Below, in pieces: positions 45,049-56,100 of a stretch of DNA of 64,000 nucleotides. The notes below the pieces were generated by a model, which was not told where the DNA came from, did not search any database, and saw only the letters and a program-made list of their open reading frames with translations. The translations under genes and the position numbers were made by a program. Every line of letters begins with the position of its first letter. Position 1 is the first letter of the stretch. Location: NCBI RefSeq assembly GCF_964204645.1, contig NC_134026.1:19672650-19736649 (forward strand), read 5' to 3'. The DNA is from Tubulanus polymorphus (lineage: Eukaryota; Nemertea; Palaeonemertea; Tubulaniformes; Tubulanidae).

Positions 45049-48000
45049 ATGTCAAAAGTGTATCGGCGTTGGACAGAAGTGCAAATGGGTGAAGCTGTTG
45101 AGGCTGTTCAGAATGGGATGTCAATATTATCGGCAGCAAAAAACTTTGGCGTACCAAAATCAACATTACATGACCGAATAAGTGGGAAAATTCCTGCAGG
45201 AAGGAAACTAGGTCGACCGACGAATCTGTCTGAGGCAGATGAATCAAAACTTGCGGATTTCGCGAAAAACCGTGCAGACCTCGGTTACGGTTTTTCAAAG
45301 GGAAATCTATTGAAATATGCGGGTGATCTCGCCTTAAAAAGGGGGACACCATTTAAACAGGTAGGCCAACGATTTTCACTAAAAGGTTGTTGTTTATCCC
45401 TTATAATTAATACTGGTATATATATTTTACTTTTAGATTATCCCGAGTGACCAGTTCTGGGCTGGCTTTAAAACTAGAAACCCCACTGTTGCACTCCGAA
45501 AGCCAGAGGGCACTGCGGCAATCCGACATCAGTGCATGAATGTTAAGAAGGTTGGAATGTTCTTTAGATCGGCCACAAAAGTATTGCTAAATGCTCAACC
45601 GATGCATATTTGGAATCTCGATGAAACTGGCGTTCAGTTTTCTCATGTCCCCGGAAAAATTGTTGCACGGTAGGCTTTGAACTAAATTAGCCTATCATTT
45701 AAATACTTCAACTGTTGGTCTATAAATAGCCCTTATCAAACCCAAGTTATTAAGCCCAGCAATATTCTAATGAGTTGTTGAAGTATTTTTAATTTCCGAC
45801 TATCAGCAATCATCCAGATACAGAAACTCAATACCACAGTCATAAAACAACAGATTTAGGAATGAACGTTATAACGATGAAAATTTTATTTTCAAAACTC
45901 TTATTTACAGAAAAGGGAGCAAGTATGTTCAATCTCGAATCAGCGGCAATCGCGAAACAGTTACGATCATGGCATGTGGAAATGCTGCTGGGCAGATGCT
46001 GGCCCCTAACGTTATTTTTAAGGGCAAGACGGCAGCATCATTACTCTCAGTTGACACAATGAACGCACCGGCAGGTACGACAGTTTCTGTATCGGAGAGT
46101 GGTTGGACGAAACAGGTAATTAGTTGTCAGTCACATTTTGAATCAGGCTCCTGAAGTGAAAAGCATTGTCAAATTTCATGTATTCATGATTTCAACAGGG
46201 AATTGCAACGATTTGGTTTAAGAAAAATTTTTTACCTGCTATTGGAGCGGCTCGTCCACAGATTTTGATATCCGATGGACATAACAGCCACAATTTTCTT
46301 GAATTGGTCGAGCTGGCAAGAGAAAATGGAGTAACACTGTTAGAATTACCAGAACATACCTCACATTGGTTGCAACCTTTAGATCGGTAAACACACTTCT
46401 TACAGATTTTATTAAAGAATACATCTTCCAATGAAATTAGACCTCAACTGACTAATTAATGTTTCACTTTCTTTGAAGATCATGCTTTAAGACATTGAAA
46501 GCATCATGGAATCGCCTATGTTTGAATTTTCATAACGAAAATCCGGGACGTATAGTGAACAAAAGTTGTTTCTTTGAGATCTTCAGACCAACATGGCTCA
46601 GTATAACCCCGGAGAACCTTATAAATGGTTTTCGAGCATGTGGTCTTTTTCCATTCAATCCCGAGATCATTCCCAAGGAAGCTTTTTTACCATCAAGCAC
46701 AAGAGTTGCTGATGTGGTGAGTTACTGAATAATAAGTAACCCGTATTGCCCTTAATTGAGGTTAACTGTACCTACATGTTTTTTTTTATAATGGGTTATA
46801 GGTATCAGATCCTACAATTGAAACGATGCAAGATCCATTTTCAGGATTATCGAAGGTATTTTTCTCGTAAAACTTGCACAAAAATCTAAAATATATCTAA
46901 GAGAACCTAGTTCCATATATATTATCAAATGTAAAGATGAAAAAAAAAAATTTTCTTCACATTACTTTTTACTTAGGAATCTGCATCTAATGTATTGACA
47001 ACAGTTGAAAAACCATTTCGTGAGGTGTGAATAGTGATTTAATTTCACTTCAACTTTTTTATGATTAATTTAATTTGTTTAGATTGTTTTTGGACTAATG
47101 ACCTGTTCGAGTGTTTGTTGCATTGTGTGTTACAGTTTCTAACCTTTTTCATGATCATTGATTTTTTCAGTCTCTCAAGTCCAAGCACAATATATCCTTT
47201 TCAAAATGATAATTGCAGATTTTATTGATGATTTCAAATGGATGAGATATTTTAATTTGTGAATTGTTTTATAATCTTCTCAATCAGTGGTTGACCATAT
47301 TATTTTGTAGACACTGCCTATAACTATCGATGGTCATTCCATTGCCTTAAAGGCAATGGAATCAGCCATTTCCTCGGAAATGAAGAAAAAATTTGAAGAA
47401 CGATACACCGAAGGCTGTGACTTGACTAATGATGCACTGTATTCAGCATGGAAAATTTTGAAAACTAAATCATCAGCTGAAGTTATCGATAGCTTCCCGA
47501 TCGAAAATAACTCATCCCCAGGTAAGAGTTAAGATCATTTTTAAAATAATGATAATACTTATTCGCCATGTAAATATGCAGTATAAATAATATATAATTA
47601 CAAACAAATTGCATATACTTACTGATTAATTTTGATGTACTTAGCTGATCCCGACAATGATGTGCTGGATTATCCCGTACTGATGCCAACTGAAAAGAAA
47701 AGAAAACGCGATGATAAGCGTTATTTCATTCTAACTGCGGATGATGCATATGCAAATGCGGTTTCAAAACAGAAGTTGAAAGAACAAAAAGAAAAGGAAA
47801 AACTAGAAAGAAGGAAAAAGAAATGTTTGACAACGGTAAGTTTAAGAACAGTTCTACGATTCATATCAAACGGTGAAAAACACACATCATAAAGAAATTA
47901 ATTCAATAATTAATAAAAACTCTTGCAGGCTTCAACAAGACCACAAAATGGAACTTGCTCCATTAATCCTGTAAGTTGAAAAAGATCTCTTGAAATGAGC

Positions 48001-48786
48001 AAATTTAATGAAAATAATATTCATACTTTGTATTCCTTTATTGTTCAGGCTCCATCAAGACCAGACAAGGAAAAATTAGCCGTAGTTCATGTGAGTAAAA
48101 AAATATGTTATATGTGTTCACTTTCGTCAGTTTATTTGTAATATGAGTAACTGAGGTACCCGGTAACCGGTAGGCTAAAATTATATATAAGTTTATTGAA
48201 CAAAAATTAAACCGTTTAATTAAAATTTCATATTGAGAATGGCTATAATGTGTAATTCTGAATTTCAGGATCCTGTGCCTGAGACAAGTGGTGTCAACAT
48301 GGTTTACGAAATCAACATAAGGTAAATAACTTGCTGCGCTTCTAAATATAAAATATAAATATCTAGTCACTAGTGATGAATAATTTATTTGTACCGGGGT
48401 ACTTACTTTGTAGTGAAGGTTCATATATTGCCCTTTATCAGGAAGGTGAGAAGCGCAGGAAGCACTTATACTTTGGAGTGGTATGTATTAATCGGCTGAA
48501 TTATTTTATCTGAAAGGAAAAATACAATTCTCCTGTGATTGTTATGTTTAACTGCTTGCAGATTCTAGAGATATTGGACTTCGGAGAAGTAATATCCGTT
48601 CAGTTTCTTGAACAACACTGCAAGAAAAATTTATTCGTTTGGCCCGATGTGGATATTATCGAAGAGCATCCCGTTGAGAATGTACTGAACAACTTGAAAC
48701 CGCCTGAGGTGGTAAATACGAGGATGCAGATGGCATTTCAAGTTGATGAATTTTCAAAGACTTGCGATTTGTTCGCTTGCATGTAA
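45049..48786 (+). CDS. Pogo/Tigger-like transposase (702 aa, 14 exons)
   Basis: Exons: 45049-45360, 45437-45669, 45911-46115, 46199-46386, 46479-46716, 46802-46855, 46977-47024, 47311-47521, 47645-47835, 47929-47970, 48049-48090, 48269-48321, 48414-48480 and 48562-48786. Every junction is GT-AG and phase-matched; the total is 2,109 bp. The N-terminus is a Psq-type helix-turn-helix (about residues 10-45: [30 protein letters not shown]). A DDE_1 catalytic core follows with D166 (IWNLDETGV), D276 (LISDGHNSH) and D312 (THSW-like [10 protein letters not shown]), spacing DD35D. The roughly 390-residue tail carries a Lys/Glu-rich coiled segment (about 555-595) and no domain I recognise. Pogo-type enzymes cut and paste at TA. 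The many small introns are unusual for this class. Confidence 0.92.
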
Positions 48787-48837
48787 TAGGCTTACTACGT
48801 TTTGTTACGTAGAGAGGCCTTAAAGTTGTATTGCTAT

Positions 48838-49045
48838 TGTATTGTATATACGTGTGTGCGTGTGCGTGTATCTATGTATGTGTGTATGTATTTATGTATG
48901 TGTGTATGTATTTATGTATGCGTGTATGTAGTTACCAAGTATTTATGTATATATTTATGTATGTGTGTATGTATGTATGTATTTACCAAGTATTTATGTA
49001 TGTGTGTATGTATTTATGTATGTATGTATGTGTATATATGTAGGC
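48838..49045. repeat. (GTAT)n-rich microsatellite
   Basis: Compound TATG/TGTATG/ATTTATG repeats in the 3' region of the nested element. It creates spurious open frames. Confidence 0.9.
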
Positions 49046-49114
49046 CTATGTATGTTTGTTTTTTGTTACTCTTTTTGTTACTCATCTAGTCTTAAAAATG
49101 TTTATAAATAGTGC

Positions 49115-49120
49115 AATAAA
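49115..49120 (+). promoter_or_regulatory. Poly(A) signal of the nested transposase gene
   Basis: AATAAA 329 bases after the stop codon, still inside the element. Confidence 0.6.
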
Positions 49121-49309
49121 AATTTATTACTTTCTGTTACGCCTTTTAGGCCTACATTACATGTTAGTTAATCAGTTTATTACATGTACCTTCTCGACGG
49201 TTGCTGCATTTCTAACGGTCTTCCTTTTATCTTGGTGAATTGGGATTACCATATCCACCATCTAGTAGGCTGTAGAAATTCATACAATTGCTGGAAATTC
49301 CACTCGGAT

Positions 49310-49400
49310 AAAAAAAATATTTATGGGATTCGAACCCAAATGGTGTCTTGTCCCTAGATGTTTCTGATCTAACCAGCTGTTACTAAATGCTGCCACCCCT
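49310..49400 (-). mobile_element. tRNA-derived SINE fragment
   Basis: The minus strand has an A-box-like CAGCTGGTTAGATCAGA and a B-box GGGTTCGAATCCC about 40 bases apart. No cloverleaf is intact, so I read it as a SINE head and not as a tRNA gene. Confidence 0.45.
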
Positions 49401-49480
49401 GTAGAAGCAATTAGTATAACCCAAATACGTTCTAGCCTAGTTTCATAGAACGCATACACAAAAATAACGAATATATGCAT

Positions 49481-49538
49481 TTCCGAATTTATGTTGACTA
49501 TTTCCGAAATTACGTAACCCGGGCTTCCGAAATTATGT
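49481..49538. repeat. Subterminal repeat cluster, right end
   Basis: TTCCGAATTTATGT, TTTCCGAAATTACGT and CTTCCGAAATTATGT in succession, mirror images of the left cluster sites. Confidence 0.75.
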
Positions 49539-49705
49539 TGTCTCTATAAATGTCTCATACTGGTAAGTTATTTTAATGGATATATTTCAAATCGATTCTG
49601 GAGTAATATTTGGAAGCAGAAATATCAGGCTGTAAAAATATCCACCTTCCAACGGCATTTGTTCATGTCGAAAATCATCCGTCAAAACAGCGCATCCGAA
49701 AATAC

Positions 49706-49730
49706 CTTCCGAAATTACGTGGAGTTACCC
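49706..49730 (-). repeat. Right TIR of the nested element
   Basis: 25 bp, perfect complement of the left TIR, followed by TA. Confidence 0.95.
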
Positions 49731-49732
49731 TA

Positions 49733-49976
49733 CGATCCTCGCGGCGTTCACCAGTGTTACCCAGTGAGTTTTTTATAATCTTGCAATCTACCTCTTTTTT
49801 CAAACCAATATTCCCACCAACTGGTCCGGAGACAAGCTTAACACGTTCGGAAAACATGATTCACAATCTTTTAATCAACAGCCAGCAAGAATACACTTGA
49901 CAGAAAATTCAAATTCAGCGGTTAACCGTTAAAAGTGAGTTGTTTAGCTGTGGGAGTAACAAAAAGGCGATCTTGA
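49733..49976. other. Right subterminal stretch of the giant MULE
   Basis: 244 bases between the nested element and the right TIR. A minus-strand open frame starts at ATG 49857 (MFSERVKLVSGPVGG) and runs into the nested element. It is a candidate first exon of the SGNH/transposase gene, unproven. Confidence 0.4.
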
Positions 49977-50020
49977 TGACGTCACTAGCCATCGACCAAA
50001 ACAGGCTTTCAACCTTTTGC
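49977..50020 (-). repeat. Right terminal inverted repeat of the giant MULE
   Basis: Complement of 32770-32813 with one mismatch. It includes the TGACGTCA palindrome at its inner edge. Confidence 0.93.
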
Positions 50021-50029
50021 GATTTTGAC
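50021..50029. repeat. Target-site duplication, right copy (GATTTTGAC)
   Basis: Identical to 32761-32769. Confidence 0.9.
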
Positions 50030-50108
50030 AAATAAAATCGTTTTCTGGCGCGATTTCGATAGAATTTACCGACTTAGGAACCTCTCGTGGTCGAGTAGTT
50101 TGTTAAGA
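50030..50108 (+). promoter_or_regulatory. GIPC 5' UTR/promoter remnant
   Basis: Only 79 bases separate the transposon duplication from the GIPC ATG. The GIPC transcript must therefore start either in this short stretch or inside the transposon. Confidence 0.5.
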
Positions 50109-53100
50109 ATGTCGTTATTCGGAAAGAGGAAGGGCAAGAAGAAAGATTCGCCGCTTCAGGAACAACCGCCGTCTATGATGGACGGCGAATATGGCACCAC
50201 ACCCCAAAATCACCAGCAACAACAACAGCAACACGCTAATGGGTCTGCATCATCAGCAGCCGCGACAGGAGCAGCAGCAGAAGGCGACATGAACAAGGCA
50301 AGGCCAAAATTCCAGTTCCACTGCCAATTGGCGCAGGGCAGTCCGACCGGTATTATTAGCGGATTCACAAATGTTAAAGAACTCTATTTGAAGATTTCTG
50401 AATGTTACGGAATCGATGTGAAAATGGTAAGCATACTCCATGCCGATGAACAGGTTTACTTCCTTGTTTGTTTCTTGGAAAAATATGTATTTCTTTAATT
50501 TGATTCATTGACAAATATAAATGGTGTAGTTGGCCTAATAATAGCCTATTCATTATCAATCATGTATTCATCCATTCCATGCAGTAAAAGTGGTAGAACT
50601 TTTGGTATGAACTGCCGTACTCTTTAAGCCTGTTTCCATAGACTGTTGATATGACTGCAAGTAGAAACCCTCTTGTCCGGATCAGTCTTCTTTCACTTTC
50701 AATGAAGCCTAATCTGGACCATGAAAGTCTGATTCCATTGACTCTTATAGACTACTTTTACAATCCATTGTCTCCAGATGAGTCCAATTTCGTCCATTGA
50801 TCCAGATATTACTCTCAGCCCACCTATAAGCCTAACTTAAATAAATGTGAAATAGTGTTAAACCTGATTGGCATTCAGGAATTTGCGTCTCAGGAAATTC
50901 ACACGAAAAATCCTCATTATCATACGTAGCCTAATACTAATAGCTCATTGCCAGTTGATTTCTATGTAGGCCTATTACAAGTTTGTTATTCTGTAGTAAA
51001 CTCCAGGGTCCCTACAGGTCCTTGATTCCTTGTAAACCCCAATCTAAAAGAATATTTTTCAAGGTCCTTGTCGAATAGGCCTACCCTTTGATTTGAGTGA
51101 AGTGTCCAAAAGTCCTAGAAAACTCCTTGAATTTTGAGAATGGGAATTGGCAATCGGAAATTTAGGAAATTCACGCTGTAGGCAAACTTGTTCCTGTGTT
51201 AGTTTGTGTCTTTCACTGATTCTTTACTCAAAATCTTAGAAAAATATCCGGGTTCTTTCACTTGCGGGTTTGGATAGAATTTGGCATGCGGTTCTGTCAT
51301 TTTCATAGAGCCTAACAAATACTTGGGAATTTCATATAGGACGATGGTTATTTCTGTACAAAATTATGTAGTTCATCCAAAGCTGATGGGTGCAACTCCC
51401 ACCGCAACTGTTCTCGTGTAGACGAAGAAAAGAGCCAGGGAGTGGATTCGGGTGATTTTAGAGTAATGGGTGGCAGATTCAGGTGGTTCGAGTGCTAATG
51501 GGTTAATGAGGATTTCTCCTTTTCCTGAGCCCAGACAGTTACTGTAAAGTATAATGGTCCCGTTTGTCGACATCAGTTAACCGCCTATGTTACTGTACCA
51601 TTTGGAAAATATGTGTTAACGTGAAAAATCGGTAGAATTGGTATTTTAATGTGAAAAAGCGTGAAGAAAACCATGTGCAAAATGTGGTGTGCGAACTATC
51701 TAGGGTTCATCAATCCTTGCTGCCACTGCCGGTCCAGTCTTCTGTGACACGAGGTCGTTTCATCCGATGAGTAGATATCCGAGAATCAATCATATTGAGC
51801 ACTGTCTTCTGTGGCAGGGGTTCATTCATACCATGTGCGAAATCGAGTGTAATTTCATGAATCGGCCTTACGTGTCAGTTTTCATCAATTCAGCAGAAGC
51901 TGGTTTATAAAATGGGCCTTTTAGCTAACTACCATGGTAACAATGCTGATCAAAACCACGAAGCCTTTGTCATTGAAATTAAGTATTCATATTGATTATT
52001 ACGAAAATTCGTAATAGTTTCTACCTAATTCGATTTGTTGATTCAGCTAGAATAACAATGTTTCATAAGCCTAATAATAGCTTCACCATCTCATTCAGCT
52101 TCACCCCCATGGTCCTTTCTGAATATTCTTCAGACTGTGGAGATAGCCTATGTTCTTCAAATCACGTTGTAAAAAAGAGTTGTATTGACAAAGTAAACAG
52201 ATTGTTGGTTTCAATTGCCCTCAATCATGTGAAGCTATCCAACAAATAGGGTCTGAATTTCTGAAAATCATTCCATAAACACGGAGAACAGTGGCCGCGA
52301 GTTTTAGCATCAACTCAGATTTTCCGTGGCATGGAAACTTCGTGTTTGGTTTCTTGATGCTGTTTTGCCTGTCAAAACCGTACCTTAATCCAACTGAATG
52401 CAGCCCCTCGTACAATCAACAATTCATTTTGGAATAGATGACACTCATATACAACACATCAAGATGCTTGTGTATTAGATACATGTGTCTCGGCGCTACC
52501 GTCATAAGTTTGACGTGTGCGGATGTTTATTGATCGGTTAAATTTAGATCGAAATATAGCAATAAAAAGCAGTGACTATATATTGTTGGAGCGATTCAAG
52601 GTTCTAGACGTAGGTGCTTTGGGAATGGTTCCTCCGTCAGTCCTATCTGTGAGCTGGTAGACCTTTCTTCGTACTATCCACCTGTCGTTAAGGCCTGCGG
52701 TTTATCCTGGAGCAAGATCTGAGGGTGTTGCCAAATATTTTTAAAGAGTAATTAATGAGAAAAGAAGCAGTGCCGTTTTGACCCATTAGGCCTGCGGGAT
52801 TTCTAACAAAATTGTGCATTTTTATAAAAAAATGCCCTTTTATGTTTTATTTCTTTTTCAACAAAATAATATTTTGCCCTTTTTGAAAAAAAACCCTTCA
52901 GTTCAATGGACACTCAAAATTTCGAGGGTCTTACTGAAGTCTTGTAAGCCTGCTTAGAGCTAGTGTCAGTCATAGATAGTGTTAGGCTAAATTAGAACGT
53001 TCAGTTCGTCAGGAGATACATGTATTTCATTTAGACAGGCGTGGCCACACGCAGTCTTGTGGGTCTCTTACGATATTCTCAGATACTGCTGCGAGTTTTT

Positions 53101-56100
53101 CTTTTTTACAAACTAACTCAATGTCCTTCTGCACACGGATTCTTATTTAAACTTCGCTTTAGAAATCGATAGGATAAGGAAAAGATTTTCGCTTTTGAAA
53201 ATGCTGTACAATGCAGATGAGTATGAGCAACGTTTCACCTACTAGCCATCATCAGGCGTACTGATGAATTGTTGTATTTCTCACGTATATCTAACCCATC
53301 TACAAATTTTCAAGTTCGACCCCTTGATAACTAATATGCCTTTTCAGTTATGAAAAAATGCCATTGAATGTGTCACAAGACCTTCAAATGTAGGCAAGGA
53401 TCAGCCCCTATTAGATAAAGCTGAGTTTCATGATATGGGCCGATTATTATGGGGGGATCATTGTTATAATGTAGTCACATAGAGGGTGTTGTTCGGAAAA
53501 TGTTTATACAAGCCATAATCTTGTTGACCACTACTGACTGATTATGAGTCCGTGCGGCCATCGTGTAATCAAAGCGGCTTTCGAAAACACCTGTACAAGA
53601 CGTGAATATACGAATGTTAATCATATTCTTCGTCTCTCTCATACACGCGCGCGACTCAATTCATCCTCGATTTCTGACCACACCCTGACTAGTCTATATC
53701 GACACCGCGCAGAGCCGTAGTCGTACCTGAAGGTTTGATCTGATACACCGCGCATCATCACCTATAATAAGCCACGCGTCGCGGTGGTGGCACAGCTCCT
53801 CGATACACCGCTCTAGTTTATGTTGCCGCGGTGATGTACGGCACCGACGCATGCACCGAGTACAGACGGATACGTCGATTTCGCGTTAATTATCGCGATT
53901 GCCTAATTAGAACGTTTTGCGGGCGTCGTCCACCCTGCCCTTCGCCCCTCTCGCCCCACCCGCTATCTTTATGGTCGTTTGATTTGAAATGTATGAGGAT
54001 TTGTATTTCAGCCTCTTCCGAATAAATGCATTTTTACTGGCCTTGTTGATACCATTTAGGCCTATTAGCATTTATTGGTGAACGTTAGTCTTTAATGGAG
54101 TTCATCCATATAAAACTTTTTCGGCCATGTTTTTAAAGTCCCGGGCGAACTTCGGTTTTCGTAGCTAGTCGACTAGTGGTCGGAACTGATAACCGAAAGC
54201 ACTGTATGATTATAATGATAGTTCGTTCATAATGCATTTCACAAATGTTGACCATCTTGAACCTAGCATCGAACTACAGCAACTGTGGCATGCTCAATCA
54301 TGGTCGGCTATTTTCGGACCATAGTCTAGAGATAATAAGTTTTCTGATTTGAAATGGATTTCTGGTTTTTCGAATTTCCAACTTTTGACGCAATCGAATG
54401 AGACACTCTTGCTCTGGCATGAGCAGCCATCGGCCTTTGTTTCTTTGGGGGTTTCACCATTTTCAGGGTTTTGCCACTTATAACTAACTCTGTATAGTTC
54501 TGACCAACTGATTTTCGGTTTCATTTATTTCGACTGTATTTGACTAACTCTGATAACCGAAGTTGACCCAGTTCGTATGTGAATATTCTTCAAATTGAGT
54601 TTCTGTAGATACGTAATCAAAATCAGTTGTGTACAAGGCACAGTGTGATCAGTTCGATTGTTAAAAAAATAATCTGAAACATGGCTTCGCACTCCTTGGG
54701 TTTCATTGCTGTAGCCATTAGCCCCAACCCCCCCCTCCCGCCGTTCTCGCTATCTAGGGTTCAGGATTGCCTACGGCTAAAGCTCCTGCCAAACAAACCC
54801 TGGCTATGTCGAGAACGACATGTGTTGGTTCTCTTATATGATTTGTTGATGTTCCTCTTAAATGATTGGTTGCTGTTTCGCGCCATGTGTACTATACTGT
54901 AACCTACACTGTACATAATAAAGTTAGATGCTGTTTAGATTCACAAAATACAACATGCTCGTCGACTTTGCTCCTTCGGAACTGGTCAACTCTCTGTGGT
55001 GACAGTCACTCCATCACAGGCTACAGTTTCTATAGCACGCCAAACCCCCAATTCCCCCACGTCTACTACAGAGAAGTGCTTTTTCTGATCCTTTATGATG
55101 CAGGCTATATGCAGGAATAGATTTTTAAGGCGCATTTCCACATAGTAGAAAGTTTTGATTAATTCCAGACCCGTGATCTTGACTCTACCCGTTTTCTTGC
55201 TCTCAGCTTATATATCTGAATTGTCAATTCTGTAGTATTACGGAGTAGGTCAGCTGGCAGTGGTTTTTCAATTGGCTAGAGGTGTGATAAAGCCGATACA
55301 CTATTCATGACGCGTATGTAGATAACATGTCATTGCAGAAAGTGACAATGTTTGTCACCCTGTGCATCAAAAGGATGGACAAATCGTTATTTTTCCTAAA
55401 TTCTCGATAACACATGTCTTGGCAGTTTTTATGCAACCATACAAGTAAATATGAACAAAAGTTCTCGTAATTCAAAATGAACATGTTCATTTCGGTCTCA
55501 AATTCAATAGGCCTCTAGCTGAGATGGAGCTCAGCTCTCAAGTTTATCGATTCTGCCAAATTGACTAGATGGGCATCTGACGAGATCATATTCGGTCTTA
55601 ATAGTTACCACCTCTCCGCCTTCAAAAATAGAAATCTTAACACATAGTCAGTAGAGAATCTTAAGGCTTTTCTATAAGTGGTGCTCAGTCCTGAAGGTAA
55701 TTTCAACCTTCCCCGTCATTCACTACTTCATACTCATGAACTGCCTAAGAAACTAATAACCAAAACAGAATTGCTCCGGGAACACTTGAAGTCATGGTCC
55801 ATAAGGTAGTCCTACTCTACGTGGTCCAGGTACAAATAATGAAATTCTGAACTCGATCCCCAGCCCCAGTTTTCCAATTGTCTTAATTTACCTAAGTGTA
55901 CGGTTCGAAGCCCAGTACTAAGATGATTCAAACTTTAAAGAATTTATTGAGGCCATACAATGAATATCTTTTTTGTAAACTTTGCTTTTTCCCTCATGCT
56001 TTCTGCGTTCTTCAATAGGCCTATATGGCAATTACATAGCCTATGCATTATCTATGCATTACTAAGCGTTATCAGACTATGAGGTTATGTTTAGACTTCG

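Larger units (their letters stand above)
44246..49730 (+). mobile_element. Nested pogo/Tigger-type (IS630-Tc1-mariner) transposon, 5.5 kb
   Basis: Bounded by perfect 25-bp TIRs (GGGTAACTCCACGTAATTTC and five more bases at 44246-44270, complement at 49706-49730) and a TA duplication on each side. Inside, on +, is one complete transposase gene of 14 exons. Reiterated ACGTAATTTCGGAAG sites lie near both ends. Everything needed for an autonomous copy is present and open. It inserted into the giant MULE, so it is younger than that element's arrival or travelled with it. Confidence 0.93.
32770..50020 (-). mobile_element. Giant Mutator-like (MULE) DNA transposon, 17.25 kb, with nested element
   Basis: The boundaries rest on two independent signals. 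The first is TIRs of 44 bp with a single mismatch (32770-32813 and 49977-50020); both begin GCAAAAGGTTGAAAGCCTGT reading inward. The second is a perfect 9-bp direct repeat, GATTTTGAC, directly outside both ends. Nine-base duplications are characteristic of Mutator-like elements. The only large gene inside has a MULE-type DDE core plus a SWIM zinc finger, agreeing with that class. It carries additional SGNH, Ulp1-protease, GATA, C2H2 and PHD modules. A 5.5-kb pogo/Tigger-type element is nested at 44246-49730, so the original element was about 11.8 kb. It sits between SLC35D and GIPC without touching either coding sequence. It appears young, since TSD and TIRs are almost perfect and the 5.7-kb exon is open. 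Confidence 0.92.

Noticed and set aside
48802-49089. 95-residue Tyr/Val/Cys-rich open frame
   Set aside because: It is produced by the GTAT microsatellite.
49310-49400. tRNA gene on the minus strand
   Set aside because: A and B boxes are present but no acceptor stem or cloverleaf closes; SINE-derived is more likely.
50025-50108. N-terminal extension of GIPC from ATG 50025
   Set aside because: The extension begins inside the transposon target-site duplication and has no family similarity.
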